Assembly (NCBI GenBank): GCA_013349295.1 | Contig: DUZW01000001.1 | Span: 1-64,000 of the forward strand | DNA length: 64,000 bases | Direction of reading: 5' to 3' | DNA from: Deltaproteobacteria bacterium | Lineage (GTDB): Bacteria; Desulfobacterota; Desulfobulbia; Desulfobulbales; Desulfurivibrionaceae | In this document: piece after piece, positions 44,736 through 54,376 of the stretch | Layout of the letters: each line of letters opens with the position of its first letter | Position numbering within the stretch: the stretch's first letter is position 1 | Made by a program: the position numbers and the translations under genes | Notes under the pieces: model-generated | Seen by the model: the letters and a program-made list of their open reading frames with translations, nothing else | Told to the model about the DNA's origin: nothing | Databases searched by the model: none

Positions 44736-46826
44736 TTACCGGGGAAAGGCGGCCATGATCCCGCCATCCACCGGCAGGGTTGCGCCGGTGGTCGGGGTCT
44801 GTTCGCTGGCGAAAAAAACCACCGCATTGCCTACATGGTCGGCATGCACCGTAGTTTTCAGAAGATTCCGCTGGCGATAATAATCCTTGAGCCCTTCCGG
44901 GTCAAGGTTGCGGGAGCGCATCCGCTCAGGCCCCACCACATCCCAGAGGCCGGAGGAAACACCTGCGTCATCGAAAATCGCATCCGCATTGATCATGTTC
45001 ACCCGCACGCCGAACTCGGCCAGCTCCAGAGCGGCAATCTTGCCCAACTGATGTGCCCCGGCTTTGGAAGCGCTGTACGCGCCGAAAGAGGCGCCGGGAG
45101 CAAAAACATTTTTCGAACTGTTGATCACGATGCTGCCGCCGGTGCCCTGACGCTTTAGAATCGGGATCGCCCCCTTGATCACCTGAAACACCCCCAGACA
45201 GTTGACTTCCATGACCTGCCTGAAAGCAGCCTCGCTGAGGTCGGCAAGTTTCGCCACATGGGCGATGCCGGCATTGGGGACCAGAATATCAAGGCCGCCG
45301 CATTCCACGACCAGTTGCTCCATGCCGATCCGTACCGACTCCTCGCTGGTCACATCCATGAGCAACGAAGAAACCAGGCGACTGCCAAAAGTATCAGCCA
45401 GATTGTGGCAGACCGTTTCCAACCGTTCCTGATTGATGTCGGTCATGAAAACCCTGGCTCCGGCCTCCAGGAGCTTGCGGCCGATTCCCATGGCAATGGC
45501 CCCGCCCCCCCCGGTCACCAAGGCGGTTCGCCCCTCGAGGGGCTTCGGCTTTGCCTTCCCCAGCTTGACTTGCTCAAGAGCCCAGTATTCCATATCGAAA
45601 ATAGCGTCCTGTGCAAGCTCACGGTAAGGGCCGAGGGGTGCGCCCCGCAACTTTGCCGCAATGGTATGCTCGGCGATATCCGCGGCAATTCCTGCCTCCT
45701 TCTCACTGAACCCGGCGGCGACCAGGCCCAGACCCGGCACCAGAACAACCCGCGGCATGGAATCAAGCTTGGTGCGGCTGACCTTTTTCGCCGCCACCTG
45801 GGCGACGAAGTACTGGTCATACTCCTCCTGGTATCGGGCAAGTCCGCTCTGCACCGCCGCCATGGTCTCGCCCTCGTCCAGCCCCGCCACCTCAAGCCAG
45901 AGCGGGTAATTCTTGGTGCGGATCACATGGTCCGGGGTGAGCACCCCGTTGACAAAGAGCTCTCTGGCGTCCTCCCGGGCGAGAGCGGCAAGGATTTCCC
46001 CGTTCCGGCGCACGGTCAGCTGCAGGGTACGGCGACGGCCCGATTCCTCCACAAAACTCAATCCCCCCCGCAGGATGGGCAAGACCACCGACGGTTGCAC
46101 CGATCCCGGAGCAACGGCGAGGCTTGGGGTTGAACCCGCGCTGCGCCCGGCAAGATACGCCTCGGCCCGGCTCACATAATCGATCATCCTGTCGTAGGCG
46201 GTTTTTGCATCATCGCCAAAGGTGAAAATGCCATGATTTTTGAGAACGATGCAGTCGACTTCCGGCCTGCTCTCATAAAGTTCCGCCATGGCCCTGGCCA
46301 GGGGCAGACCCGGCATGATAAAGGGCAGTATCCCGATATTTTCCCCCAGCGCCTCGTGCAGATGGGTTTTTGCATCTTCCCGGTTGGTCAGGGAAACAAT
46401 GGCATCGGCATGGGTATGATCAATGAACCGGTGGGGCAGAAAGGCATGCACCAGGGTTTCGATGGAGGGATTGGGCGAGGCGGCGTCAAGGAGATGGGTG
46501 CGGAACTGGTTGACCATCTCCGCATCGCTTAAGTCCTGAACCAAGCGAAGCTTGCGGAGATAGGCCAGATCAAGGCCGGGAAATCCCTGGGGCGCGATGA
46601 TCCCAAGATCCCAGCCGCTGCCCTTGATATAGAGAATATCTTGTTCTTCCCCGACCAGATTGGTTATTCTGCCCTTAACCGAGGTGTTGCCGCCTCCGTG
46701 CAAAACAAGATCTTCTTCCGCGCCCAGCAACCGCGAGGTATAAACCCGGAGGGCGAGTTCCGGCAGGCAGTTGGGATAGGCCCCGACAAAGGCCTGGGCT
46801 TCTTTTTCATCATAACGGTTCTTCAT
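44736..46826 (-). CDS. Bifunctional class II aldolase / short-chain dehydrogenase
   Basis: The 696-residue protein is a fusion. The N-terminal part (about 1-420) is a class II aldolase/adducin domain with 'LVLHGGGNTSVKGRI', the zinc ligands in 'HRFIDHTHADAIVSL' and 'LKNHGIFTFGDDA'. The C-terminal part (about 440-690) is a short-chain dehydrogenase with 'ALVTGGGGAIAMGIGRKLLEAG' and the catalytic 'GAYSASKAGAHQLGKIA'. The family includes RhaD-type rhamnulose-1-phosphate aldolase/lactaldehyde dehydrogenases and uncharacterised relatives. No rhamnose genes are nearby, so the substrate is open; in anaerobes it may handle a sugar phosphate and reduce or oxidise the aldehyde product. Confidence 0.88.
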   Translation of the reverse strand: MKNRYDEKEAQAFVGAYPNCLPELALRVYTSRLLGAEEDLVLHGGGNTSVKGRITNLVGEEQDILYIKGSGWDLGIIAPQGFPGLDLAYLRKLRLVQDLSDAEMVNQFRTHLLDAASPNPSIETLVHAFLPHRFIDHTHADAIVSLTNREDAKTHLHEALGENIGILPFIMPGLPLARAMAELYESRPEVDCIVLKNHGIFTFGDDAKTAYDRMIDYVSRAEAYLAGRSAGSTPSLAVAPGSVQPSVVLPILRGGLSFVEESGRRRTLQLTVRRNGEILAALAREDARELFVNGVLTPDHVIRTKNYPLWLEVAGLDEGETMAAVQSGLARYQEEYDQYFVAQVAAKKVSRTKLDSMPRVVLVPGLGLVAAGFSEKEAGIAADIAEHTIAAKLRGAPLGPYRELAQDAIFDMEYWALEQVKLGKAKPKPLEGRTALVTGGGGAIAMGIGRKLLEAGARVFMTDINQERLETVCHNLADTFGSRLVSSLLMDVTSEESVRIGMEQLVVECGGLDILVPNAGIAHVAKLADLSEAAFRQVMEVNCLGVFQVIKGAIPILKRQGTGGSIVINSSKNVFAPGASFGAYSASKAGAHQLGKIAALELAEFGVRVNMINADAIFDDAGVSSGLWDVVGPERMRSRNLDPEGLKDYYRQRNLLKTTVHADHVGNAVVFFASEQTPTTGATLPVDGGIMAAFPR

Positions 46827-47051
46827 GAAACGGCTTCTCCTGAAAAATGCGGCTGCCGGCCCGGAAAAGAAAACAGACCGTGACGAAATTAATAAAATCT
46901 TACACCCAAAACAGCCTATAAAGGTGACTTATCAACGTTTTTTCCTTGACACCACACACAGATGGATTACACAGAAAGATTGTGGCCATAATATATACAG
47001 TTGTTGTGGATCCTGCACCTTTCCTTTTGCCCAAGGAGTCTTTTTGACGGT

Positions 47052-48821
47052 ATGACTGTAAATCAAGGTGAAGATACAGTCCAACTCATCAAGGACGCTG
47101 CGGACATCGCCGAGATCATCGGCGAACATGTCTCTCTCAAGCGCGCAGGCACCAATCTCAAGGGGCTCTGCCCTTTTCATTCCGAAAAAACGCCTTCCTT
47201 CACCGTAAATCCCGATCGCAAAACATACCACTGTTTTGGTTGCGGCGAGGGGGGGGATGTTCTCAGCTTCATGATGAACTTCCACCGCTTGAGCTTTGCT
47301 GAAGCGTTGAAAGAACTGGCCCGAAAATACCAGATTGCCCTGCCGGAAAAGCCGCTGAATCCCCAGGAGCTTGAAAAAGCCCAAAAGCGCGAGGCATTGC
47401 ATGTCGCCAACGAAAAAGCGGCCGAGCTCTTTCATCACCTCCTGCTTTCCGATCCGGGCGCGCAAAAAGCCCGCGAATATCTTGCCAAACGTGGCATCCC
47501 GGAGGAAATCACCCGGGAATTTCGCCTGGGATTTGCCCCGGACAGCTGGAGTTTTCTCGTCAACGCACTGCCCAAGCAGAACATCGGCGCCGAAGCAATC
47601 AAGGAGGCCGGCCTGATCGTGCCCAGGGAGAACGGCGGCTTTTATGACCGTTTCCGCAACCGGGTCATGTTTCCCATCATCGGCCTGACCGGCAGGGTCG
47701 TCGCCTTTGGCGGCCGCATTCTGGACGACGGCCAACCCAAGTACATGAACTCGCCGGAATCTCCGGTCTTTGACAAAAGCCGTACCCTGTTCGGCCTCTA
47801 TCATAATCGGGAGCACATCCGCCAAGCCAAAAACTGCCTGGTGGTTGAAGGCAACTTCGACCTGCTCTCCCTGGCCGTGCATGGGGTGCGCAATGTGGTC
47901 GCCCCCCTCGGCACCGCCTTGACCCAGGCCCATATCCGCTCTCTCAAGGGCTACACCGATGAGGTGATCCTTCTTTTTGACGGCGATCAGGCAGGACTCA
48001 AGGCGGCCATGCGCTCGGTTCCGCTTTTTTTGAGCGAACAGGTGACGGCTCGCATCGCCGTGCTGCCCGAGGCCCATGACCCGGATACCTTTGTCCGGGA
48101 GTTCGGCCGGGATGGTCTGAACAAACACCTTAAAACCGCCATGCCGTTGCCGGAGTTTGTTTTTGACAAGCTCGTTGCCCAATATGGCTTAAGCGTGGCC
48201 GGCAAGGCCAAGATCGTTGCAGAGCTGCAGGAACTGATCAAGGCCATTGGCGATCAACATCTCCAGCGCACCCTCTTTGTTTCGCATTTCGCCAAAAAAC
48301 TTGGCCTCGAACCCCAGCAGCTCCTGGATGGGGTCATCCCCGCCAAGCCGACAAACATCCAAGCCCCGAGACCTGCTGCCGCACCGGGAAAAGGCGAGGC
48401 CCAGCTCCCCATGAAACAGCGGCAGCTGCTTGAATTTCTCTTGGCCTACCCCGAATATCTGCCCGCCTTTCTGGAGGCGGGCCTGGAAGAAATCATCATA
48501 AACCCGTTCGGCCTTGCCATTCTGCATCTGCTCAAAAGGCAACCGGACCTCGCCGGCGGGTCGGAACAGCTCCTTGAGCTAGCCACCGGTCCGGAACGAT
48601 CTTTTATTTCCAAACTGCTTATCTCCACGCCCTCGCATTCCGAAGAGATGCGGGAACAGATGGCCCGGGAAATGCTGCGCTGGCTTACAGCAACCAGCAT
48701 GAAGGCGAAACAAGAACGGCTCACGCAACAAAGCAGCGAGGCCCGACAGACCAGGAATCCACAGCTCGAGATGGAGCTGGCGATACAAAAAATACAGATG
48801 AATAAGGCCCTGCATTCATAG
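47052..48821 (+). CDS. dnaG: DNA primase DnaG
   Basis: DnaG lays down RNA primers at the fork. The start at 47052 (MTVNQGEDTVQLIKDAADIAEII) replaces the ORF-track start 17 codons earlier; AAGGAG lies about 15 bp upstream, rather far. Domains: CHC2 zinc finger 'CPFHSEKTPSFTVNPDRKTYHCFGC', the RNA-polymerase core, TOPRIM with 'LVVEGNFDLLSLAVHGVRNVVAPLG' and 'VILLFDGDQAGLKA', and a C-terminal helicase-binding region after an Ala/Pro linker near residue 430. It is followed by rpoD, as in the macromolecular synthesis operon; rpsU is not seen in front. Confidence 0.96.
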   Translation: MTVNQGEDTVQLIKDAADIAEIIGEHVSLKRAGTNLKGLCPFHSEKTPSFTVNPDRKTYHCFGCGEGGDVLSFMMNFHRLSFAEALKELARKYQIALPEKPLNPQELEKAQKREALHVANEKAAELFHHLLLSDPGAQKAREYLAKRGIPEEITREFRLGFAPDSWSFLVNALPKQNIGAEAIKEAGLIVPRENGGFYDRFRNRVMFPIIGLTGRVVAFGGRILDDGQPKYMNSPESPVFDKSRTLFGLYHNREHIRQAKNCLVVEGNFDLLSLAVHGVRNVVAPLGTALTQAHIRSLKGYTDEVILLFDGDQAGLKAAMRSVPLFLSEQVTARIAVLPEAHDPDTFVREFGRDGLNKHLKTAMPLPEFVFDKLVAQYGLSVAGKAKIVAELQELIKAIGDQHLQRTLFVSHFAKKLGLEPQQLLDGVIPAKPTNIQAPRPAAAPGKGEAQLPMKQRQLLEFLLAYPEYLPAFLEAGLEEIIINPFGLAILHLLKRQPDLAGGSEQLLELATGPERSFISKLLISTPSHSEEMREQMAREMLRWLTATSMKAKQERLTQQSSEARQTRNPQLEMELAIQKIQMNKALHS

Positions 48822-48850
48822 GGCCTGTACTCTTTTTCGACAGCTTTTGT

Positions 48851-48880
48851 TAAGTTAAAGAGGTGGGGCGAATTAACTTA
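48851..48880 (+). promoter_or_regulatory. Hairpin abutting the rpoD ribosome binding site
   Basis: TAAGTTAA and TTAACTTA form a perfect 8-bp stem with a 14-nt loop containing GAGGTGGGG. The right arm touches the AGGAGG of rpoD, so the structure could influence initiation of rpoD translation or act as a processing site between dnaG and rpoD. Confidence 0.4.
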
Positions 48881-48896
48881 GGAGGACGAAAAGGCT

Positions 48897-50507
48897 ATGC
48901 CGAGGCACGAAAAAGGATCAAAACCATCGAGTATAACCGCCGCCAAGGAAATGACCAGCGTCCTGCTGGCCGAGGATGCTTTGCTTGAAAGTGGAGAGGA
49001 AGAGGAAAGCAGCTGGTCGCTAGAACGCCCGAGCAATCTTACCGCCATTTTTGATCTGGATCTGGACAACGAGATCGACCTGGAGGAAAGCTTGCATCCG
49101 GTGGACTTGGAGGATGACGATTCGACCGGAGGGTTGATCGCAAAGACTCGCGATCTTTCCGGAAACCAGCTTGATCCGGTCAAGGCGTATCTCCAGGAAA
49201 TGGGTTCCGTGGGCCTGCTTTCCTCGGAAGCGGAAACCGAAATAGCCAAGAAGATCGAAGACGGGGAAAAACTGCTCCAGGACACCCTCCTGACCACGCC
49301 GCTGGCCATTGACTACCTGCGTGAAATAGCAGACAAGATGCTCGCCGGAAAACGGACCATCGCCGATATTCTCCGCGGCCAGGATGAAATAAATACTTCG
49401 ATCAATGAAGAAAAGAAAGAACAGTTTCTCGGGCAGATCAGCGAGGCACACCGTCTCAACGAAGAGCTTTCGGCCTTCCGTCTCGACCTGCTTGATCCCG
49501 CATTAACCAAAGCCGAAGCCCAGAAAATCAGAATCCGCATCAAACGCAACGGCAAGGCGATCGCCGACCTTTTTGAGCACGATCGCTTCAGCGCCAAGCA
49601 TCTCTCCACCATCATCACCCGACTGCGCAAACAAGGGGCCAAACTTACTCCTCCACCCCAGATCAAGAATGACAAAGCCAAATATTCCCTCTTTCTGCAA
49701 GGCTGCGTTAAAACACATGGCATTGATTATGAATCACTGACCACGTTGCTTAACGAAATCACCGCCGGGGAAAAAATCACCCGTGAATCAAAAAACACCC
49801 TGGTGCAGGCCAATCTGCGTCTTGTGGTCAGCGTGGCGAAAAAGTACGCCAATCGTGGGCTGCAGCTTCTCGATCTCATTCAGGAAGGCAACATCGGCCT
49901 GATGAAGGCCGTGGAAAAATTTGAATACCGGAGAGGCTATAAATTCAGCACCTATGCCACTTGGTGGATCAGACAGGCCATCACCCGGGCCATTGCCGAT
50001 CAGGGCCGCACCATCCGCATCCCCGTGCATATGATCGACACTATCAATCGTCTCCTCAAGGGCGCCAAGGATTTTCTGCGGGAAACAGGCCGCGAACCCA
50101 CCCCCGAGGAAATGGCCGAACGGCTCGATATCGATTTGAGCAAGGTCAAGAACATCCTGAAGATCGCCAAGGAGCCCCTCTCCCTGGACACCCCCATCGG
50201 CAGCAGCGAAGACAGCTATCTTTCCGATTTCATAGAAGACGTGAACTCCCTGTCGCCGGATGAGGCAACCGCCATGGAAAGTCTGCGGGAAAATCTCCGC
50301 AGCGTCTTGCGGACCCTCTCCCCGCGAGAGGAGCTGGTCCTGCGCATGCGCTTCGGAATCGACACTTCGGTTGACCTGACCCTGGAGGAGGTTGGCGATA
50401 ACTTCGCCGTAACCAGGGAGCGAATCCGCCAGATCGAAGCCAAGGCGCTGAAAAAACTCAAGCACCCCACCCGCCGCAATCTTCTTTTTGCCTTTTACAA
50501 CGATTAG
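48897..50507 (+). CDS. rpoD: Housekeeping RNA polymerase sigma factor RpoD (sigma-70)
   Basis: The 536-residue sigma factor has an acidic, poorly conserved N-terminus rather than a clear region 1.1, then region 1.2 '[21 protein letters not shown]', a non-conserved region of about 150 residues, region 2 '[59 protein letters not shown]', region 3 and region 4 with the -35-binding helix '[22 protein letters not shown]'. Region 4 has '[18 protein letters not shown]'. It is the primary sigma by position after dnaG and by domain content. Confidence 0.96.
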   Translation: MPRHEKGSKPSSITAAKEMTSVLLAEDALLESGEEEESSWSLERPSNLTAIFDLDLDNEIDLEESLHPVDLEDDDSTGGLIAKTRDLSGNQLDPVKAYLQEMGSVGLLSSEAETEIAKKIEDGEKLLQDTLLTTPLAIDYLREIADKMLAGKRTIADILRGQDEINTSINEEKKEQFLGQISEAHRLNEELSAFRLDLLDPALTKAEAQKIRIRIKRNGKAIADLFEHDRFSAKHLSTIITRLRKQGAKLTPPPQIKNDKAKYSLFLQGCVKTHGIDYESLTTLLNEITAGEKITRESKNTLVQANLRLVVSVAKKYANRGLQLLDLIQEGNIGLMKAVEKFEYRRGYKFSTYATWWIRQAITRAIADQGRTIRIPVHMIDTINRLLKGAKDFLRETGREPTPEEMAERLDIDLSKVKNILKIAKEPLSLDTPIGSSEDSYLSDFIEDVNSLSPDEATAMESLRENLRSVLRTLSPREELVLRMRFGIDTSVDLTLEEVGDNFAVTRERIRQIEAKALKKLKHPTRRNLLFAFYND

Positions 50508-50523
50508 TCGACTGTTATAGTGA

Positions 50524-50557
50524 AGAATAGGGTTCCCTCTTCAGGGAATCCTGTTCT
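50524..50557 (+). terminator. 15-bp hairpin after rpoD, probable terminator
   Basis: AGAATAGGGTTCCCT-CTTC-AGGGAATCCTGTTCT is a 15-bp stem with two G-U pairs and a CUUC tetraloop, 16 bp after the rpoD stop. The tail (TCTGCCGCC) is not U-rich, so termination may be inefficient, or the hairpin may instead protect the 3' end. Confidence 0.6.
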
Positions 50558-50716
50558 TCTGCCGCCCGCGCCTGACAAGGCCTTTACCCCGGGAAAACAG
50601 AGTTACCTTCGCACCACGCTTCTTCATGCTTGTGCCGGCCGGAACCTCCAGCCTCAGCAGGAAGCTCGCCAGTGCTGCAGACACTTCACCCTTTCGTTCC
50701 TTGCGGTCTTGCTGAT

Positions 50717-51832
50717 ATGGACACCAAACACCAGTGGCTTTCCCTTGCCCTTACCCCTGGGCTCGGCCCAGCCACCCTCCGAAAACTTGTCGAACGCTTC
50801 GGCTCTGCCCGACATATTCTCGCAGCGAGCCGCCAGGAGCTGGCGGAATGCTCTTTTTTACGCAAAGACAGCCTTGCCGGCCTGTGCGACCAGAAACTGA
50901 TTGCCGCCGCAGCGGCGGACCGGGAGCTTCAGCTGGCGGAAAAATCCGGAATAATCATCCTCTGCTGGGACGATCCGCTTTTTCCTCCCCTGCTCAAGGA
51001 AATAAACGATCCGCCGCCCATTCTCTATGTTAAGGGGGCGCCGCAACTCCTTCGCGCCCCGGGAATCGCCATGGTCGGGGCGCGGGCGGCGTCCTCGTAC
51101 GGGTTGCAGGTCGCGGAACGGCTGGCCAAGGAACTGGCCGGCCACGATCTTGTCATCACCAGCGGCTTTGCCCTGGGAATAGACACTGCCGCCCACAAAG
51201 GGGCGCTGGCGGCCGGAGGCAATACCATCGCGGTTATGGGCTGCGGCCTGGATATTGTTTATCCCGGCCAGAATAAAAAACTCCACGAACAAATAGCCGA
51301 CCACGGCGCGATAATCAGCGAAAGCCCTTTGGGAACGATGCCTGAAGGTTTTCGCTTTCCCGCCAGAAACCGGATTATAAGCGGCTTGTCCTTGGGAGTG
51401 GTGGTCGTGGAAGCCGCCATCCGTTCAGGCACCCTGATCACCGCGCACCAAGCGCTGGAACAGGGCAGAGATGTTTTTGCCATCCCAGGCAGGATCGATT
51501 CCCCGAAAAGCGAGGGCTGCCACCGCCTGATTCAGGAAGGAGCAAAGCTCGTGCACAACGGAGCCGATATTCTGGAAGAACTGGCCCTGAGCGCCCCGGC
51601 ATCAGCGCCGGCAATACACCCACCAGCGCCTCCGCTGCCGCCGGAAGAGGGGAAGATTTTCTCTCTTCTTGAGGTCTACCCAAAAAACATCGAAGAGATT
51701 ATCCAGGCGGCTCGACTGCCGGCTCACAGGATCAGCGAGATACTGCTTCACCTCGAACTCCAGGGCCTGGTGGCATCTTTACCGGGCAATCAATACCAAA
51801 GGCTTGCAGAACCACATTCGTCCAGTGTATAA
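50717..51832 (+). CDS. dprA: DNA-processing protein DprA (Smf)
   Basis: DprA binds incoming single-stranded DNA and loads RecA in natural transformation. The start at 50717 (MDTKHQWLSLALTPGLGPATLRKLVERFG) opens with the SAM/helix-hairpin-helix domain. The Rossmann fold follows: 'GIAMVGARAASSYGLQVAERLAKELAG', 'VITSGFALGIDTAAHKGAL', 'VMGCGLDIVYPGQNKKL', 'RFPARNRIISGLSLGVVVVEA' and 'GRDVFAIPG'. A Pro/Ala linker leads to a C-terminal winged helix ('ILLHLELQGLVASLPGNQYQ'). About 371 residues. Together with the pil genes this leaves open that the cell is competent. topA lies downstream. Confidence 0.94.
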   Translation: MDTKHQWLSLALTPGLGPATLRKLVERFGSARHILAASRQELAECSFLRKDSLAGLCDQKLIAAAAADRELQLAEKSGIIILCWDDPLFPPLLKEINDPPPILYVKGAPQLLRAPGIAMVGARAASSYGLQVAERLAKELAGHDLVITSGFALGIDTAAHKGALAAGGNTIAVMGCGLDIVYPGQNKKLHEQIADHGAIISESPLGTMPEGFRFPARNRIISGLSLGVVVVEAAIRSGTLITAHQALEQGRDVFAIPGRIDSPKSEGCHRLIQEGAKLVHNGADILEELALSAPASAPAIHPPAPPLPPEEGKIFSLLEVYPKNIEEIIQAARLPAHRISEILLHLELQGLVASLPGNQYQRLAEPHSSSV

Positions 51833-51901
51833 GGCCCCTAGAGAAATAGTCGCAGCTGCGCCAGCTTAACAAAAACGGCAACCAGGCAAACCCCAAAAGT
51901 T

Positions 51902-52049
51902 GTAACTATTCAGCAGGGCCGCTGCTGCACGCAAGAGCCTGCGAGCAGCAGTGAAACGGCGATAGTCCGCCTATGCGGACAAGCCTATGACAGCTCAGCG
52001 AATACCGCGAGACGACTCCACAGCAAAGCGGGTGCCGCAGAATAGTTAC
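51902..52049 (+). repeat. R1-related intergenic repeat, copy F (long form)
   Basis: GTAACTATTC at the left and GAATAGTTAC at the right are a perfect 10-bp inverted repeat. After the left end come CAGCAGGGCCGCTGCTGC and GCAAGAGCCTGCGAGCAGCAG, which resemble the R1 left half. The right half (CAAAGCGGGTGCCGCAG) is more diverged, and a CCTATGCGG-type palindrome is inserted. Its right end is 27 bp before the topA start. Confidence 0.55.
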
Positions 52050-52076
52050 CCAAAACGCACAGATCACCAGGACACT

Positions 52077-54368
52077 ATGTCACAATCGCTCATTATTGTT
52101 GAATCTCCGGCCAAAGCCCGGACCTTGCAGAAATATCTCGGTAAAAACTTTACGGTCAAGGCATCGGTCGGCCATATCATCGATCTGCCGGTTAAAACCC
52201 TGGGGGTAGATGTTGCCAATGATTTTGCCCCGCAATACGTCACGATCCGGGGCAAGGGGAAAATCATCACCGACCTTAAAAACGCGGCGGAAAAGGCAGA
52301 CACGATATACCTGGCCCCTGACCCGGACCGCGAGGGTGAGGCCATCGCCCACCATATCGCCGAAATATTAAAATCCGCCCACAAGCCCATCCGGCGGGTT
52401 CTCTTCCATGAGCTCACCAAGAAAGCAATCCTCGCCGCCATCGACCAGGCCAGCGAGGTCAACCAGCAACGTTTCGAGGCCCAACAAACCCGCCGCATCC
52501 TGGACCGTCTGGTGGGCTACCAGATCTCACCGCTCCTCTGGGACAAGGTCCGCCGCGGCTTGAGCGCAGGGAGGGTCCAGTCCGTCGCGGTCCGCATGGT
52601 CTGTGAACGTGAACAGGCCATCGATGCCTTTGTTTCGGAAGAGTACTGGTCCATCCACACCACCCTGGAGGGAAAAACGCCCCCTCCCTTCATCGCCCAA
52701 CTCGACCAGGCATACGGCAAAAAGATTGATCTCAAGAAAAACAAGATCGGCACCGATGCCGAGGCGCAGGCCATTGTCACTGCGGTGAAGAACGCCTCTT
52801 TTCTGGTGGAGAGCCTGGAAAAGAAAAAGAAAAAACGCAACCCGAGTCCACCCTTCATCACCAGCACCATGCAGATGGACGCCAACCGCAAGCTTCGCTT
52901 TTCCGCGAAAAAAACCATGACCCTGGCCCAGCGGCTCTACGAAGGTATCGAATTGGGAGCCGATGGCCCCACCGGCCTGATCACCTACATGCGGACCGAC
53001 TCCACCCGGATCAGCAACGAGGCCCTGGATGAAGCCCGCTCGTATATCACCGAGGCCTTCGGAGACCAATTTCTCCCTGCCAAGCCGAATATCTTCAAAA
53101 CCAGCAAATCCGCCCAGGACGCCCACGAAGCCGTCCGCCCCACGGATGTTCGCAATACCCCGGAAAAACTCGCACCTTTTCTGGAAAAAGACATGCTCTC
53201 CCTCTACACTCTGATCTGGAAACGCTTTCTCGCCTGCCAGATGGCCCCGGCGGAATATGATCAGACCACCATCACCCTGGTGGCGGCCAACGATTTTATT
53301 TTCAAGACCGTGGGCTCCATCATGCGCTTCCAGGGCTTTATGGCCTTGTATGAGGAAGCGGTGGACGAAAGCGCCTCTCCGGAAGGTGCGGACGGCAACA
53401 ATGCCACCCTGCCGGATCTGCAAAAAGGCGATTCCGTCTCCCTCCTGGCCATTGAACCGAAACAGCACTTCACCCAGCCCCCTCCCCGATATACCGAGGC
53501 GACCCTGGTCAAGGCCCTGGAAGAAAACGGCGTGGGCCGACCCAGTACCTATGCTTCCATTCTTTCCACCATCCAGGACAAGGAATACGCCCTCCTGGCC
53601 CAGCGCAAATTCATGCCCACCGATCTCGGCAAGCTGGTCAACGAACTTCTTGTCGCCCATTTCCCGGATATTCTGGATATAGAATTCACCGCCTCCATGG
53701 AAGAAAAGCTTGATGAGGTCGAGGCAGGCAACAGTCAGTGGCTGAAGGTTCTCCAGGATTTTTACGGGCCGTTCAGCAAGACTCTGGACACGGCCAAGGA
53801 GGAGATGAAGTCGATCAAGAAAACGGCCATCCCCACCGAACTTCCCTGTCCGCTCTGTGACGGAAAAATGGTGATCAAGTGGGGGAAAAACGGCGAATTT
53901 CTTGCCTGCGAGAAATATCCTGAGTGCAAACACACCCAGGATTTCACCAGAAATGACGAAGGTAAGATCGTACCCGTCGAGAGGGAGCAGCCGGCCGAAT
54001 CAGGCGAGCTCTGTGAAAAATGCGGCAAGCCCATGGTCTTTAAAATTGGGCGTTATGGGAAGTTTCTGGCTTGTTCCGGTTATCCGGCCTGTAAAAACAT
54101 CCGCGCCACCGGAACCGGGGTACCCTGTCCGGAAGAAGGGTGCACAGGAGAACTCATCCAGAAGATATCCAAACGGGGCAAGGTATTCTACAGCTGCAAC
54201 CGATATCCGGGGTGCAGCTTCGCCCTGTGGGACAAGCCGGTCAACGAAATGTGTCCGCAATGCGGGTCTGTCTATCTGCTTGAGCGGGAAACGAAAAAAA
54301 GCGGGCTGCAGCTGCATTGCCCGAACAAGGAATGCGGGTATGCTAAAAAGCTCGGCGAGGAAGAATAG
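52077..54368 (+). CDS. topA: DNA topoisomerase I
   Basis: TopA relaxes negative supercoils by single-strand passage. The start at 52077 (MSQSLIIVESPAKARTLQKYLG) gives the TOPRIM domain first, with the metal site 'LAPDPDREGEAIAHHIAE'. The catalytic Tyr is in 'GLITYMRTDSTRIS', and 'GVGRPSTYASILSTIQDKEY' follows. The C-terminal part has a series of four-Cys zinc ribbons: 'CPLCDGKMVIKWGKNGEFLAC', 'CEKCGKPMVFKIGRYGKFLAC', 'CPEEGCTGELIQKISKRGKVFYSC' and 'CPQCGSVYLLERETKKSGLQLHC'. Total 763 residues. The ORF-track start lies inside repeat R1-F. Confidence 0.97.
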   Translation: MSQSLIIVESPAKARTLQKYLGKNFTVKASVGHIIDLPVKTLGVDVANDFAPQYVTIRGKGKIITDLKNAAEKADTIYLAPDPDREGEAIAHHIAEILKSAHKPIRRVLFHELTKKAILAAIDQASEVNQQRFEAQQTRRILDRLVGYQISPLLWDKVRRGLSAGRVQSVAVRMVCEREQAIDAFVSEEYWSIHTTLEGKTPPPFIAQLDQAYGKKIDLKKNKIGTDAEAQAIVTAVKNASFLVESLEKKKKKRNPSPPFITSTMQMDANRKLRFSAKKTMTLAQRLYEGIELGADGPTGLITYMRTDSTRISNEALDEARSYITEAFGDQFLPAKPNIFKTSKSAQDAHEAVRPTDVRNTPEKLAPFLEKDMLSLYTLIWKRFLACQMAPAEYDQTTITLVAANDFIFKTVGSIMRFQGFMALYEEAVDESASPEGADGNNATLPDLQKGDSVSLLAIEPKQHFTQPPPRYTEATLVKALEENGVGRPSTYASILSTIQDKEYALLAQRKFMPTDLGKLVNELLVAHFPDILDIEFTASMEEKLDEVEAGNSQWLKVLQDFYGPFSKTLDTAKEEMKSIKKTAIPTELPCPLCDGKMVIKWGKNGEFLACEKYPECKHTQDFTRNDEGKIVPVEREQPAESGELCEKCGKPMVFKIGRYGKFLACSGYPACKNIRATGTGVPCPEEGCTGELIQKISKRGKVFYSCNRYPGCSFALWDKPVNEMCPQCGSVYLLERETKKSGLQLHCPNKECGYAKKLGEEE

Positions 54369-54376
54369 TCGGGAAA

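Noticed and set aside
46925-47015. Cluster of DnaA-box-like 9-mers before dnaG (TTATCAACG, TGTGGATCC)
   Set aside because: Each site has two or more mismatches to TTATCCACA and no origin-type AT-rich unwinding region or dnaA/dnaN gene adjoins; not enough to propose an origin.
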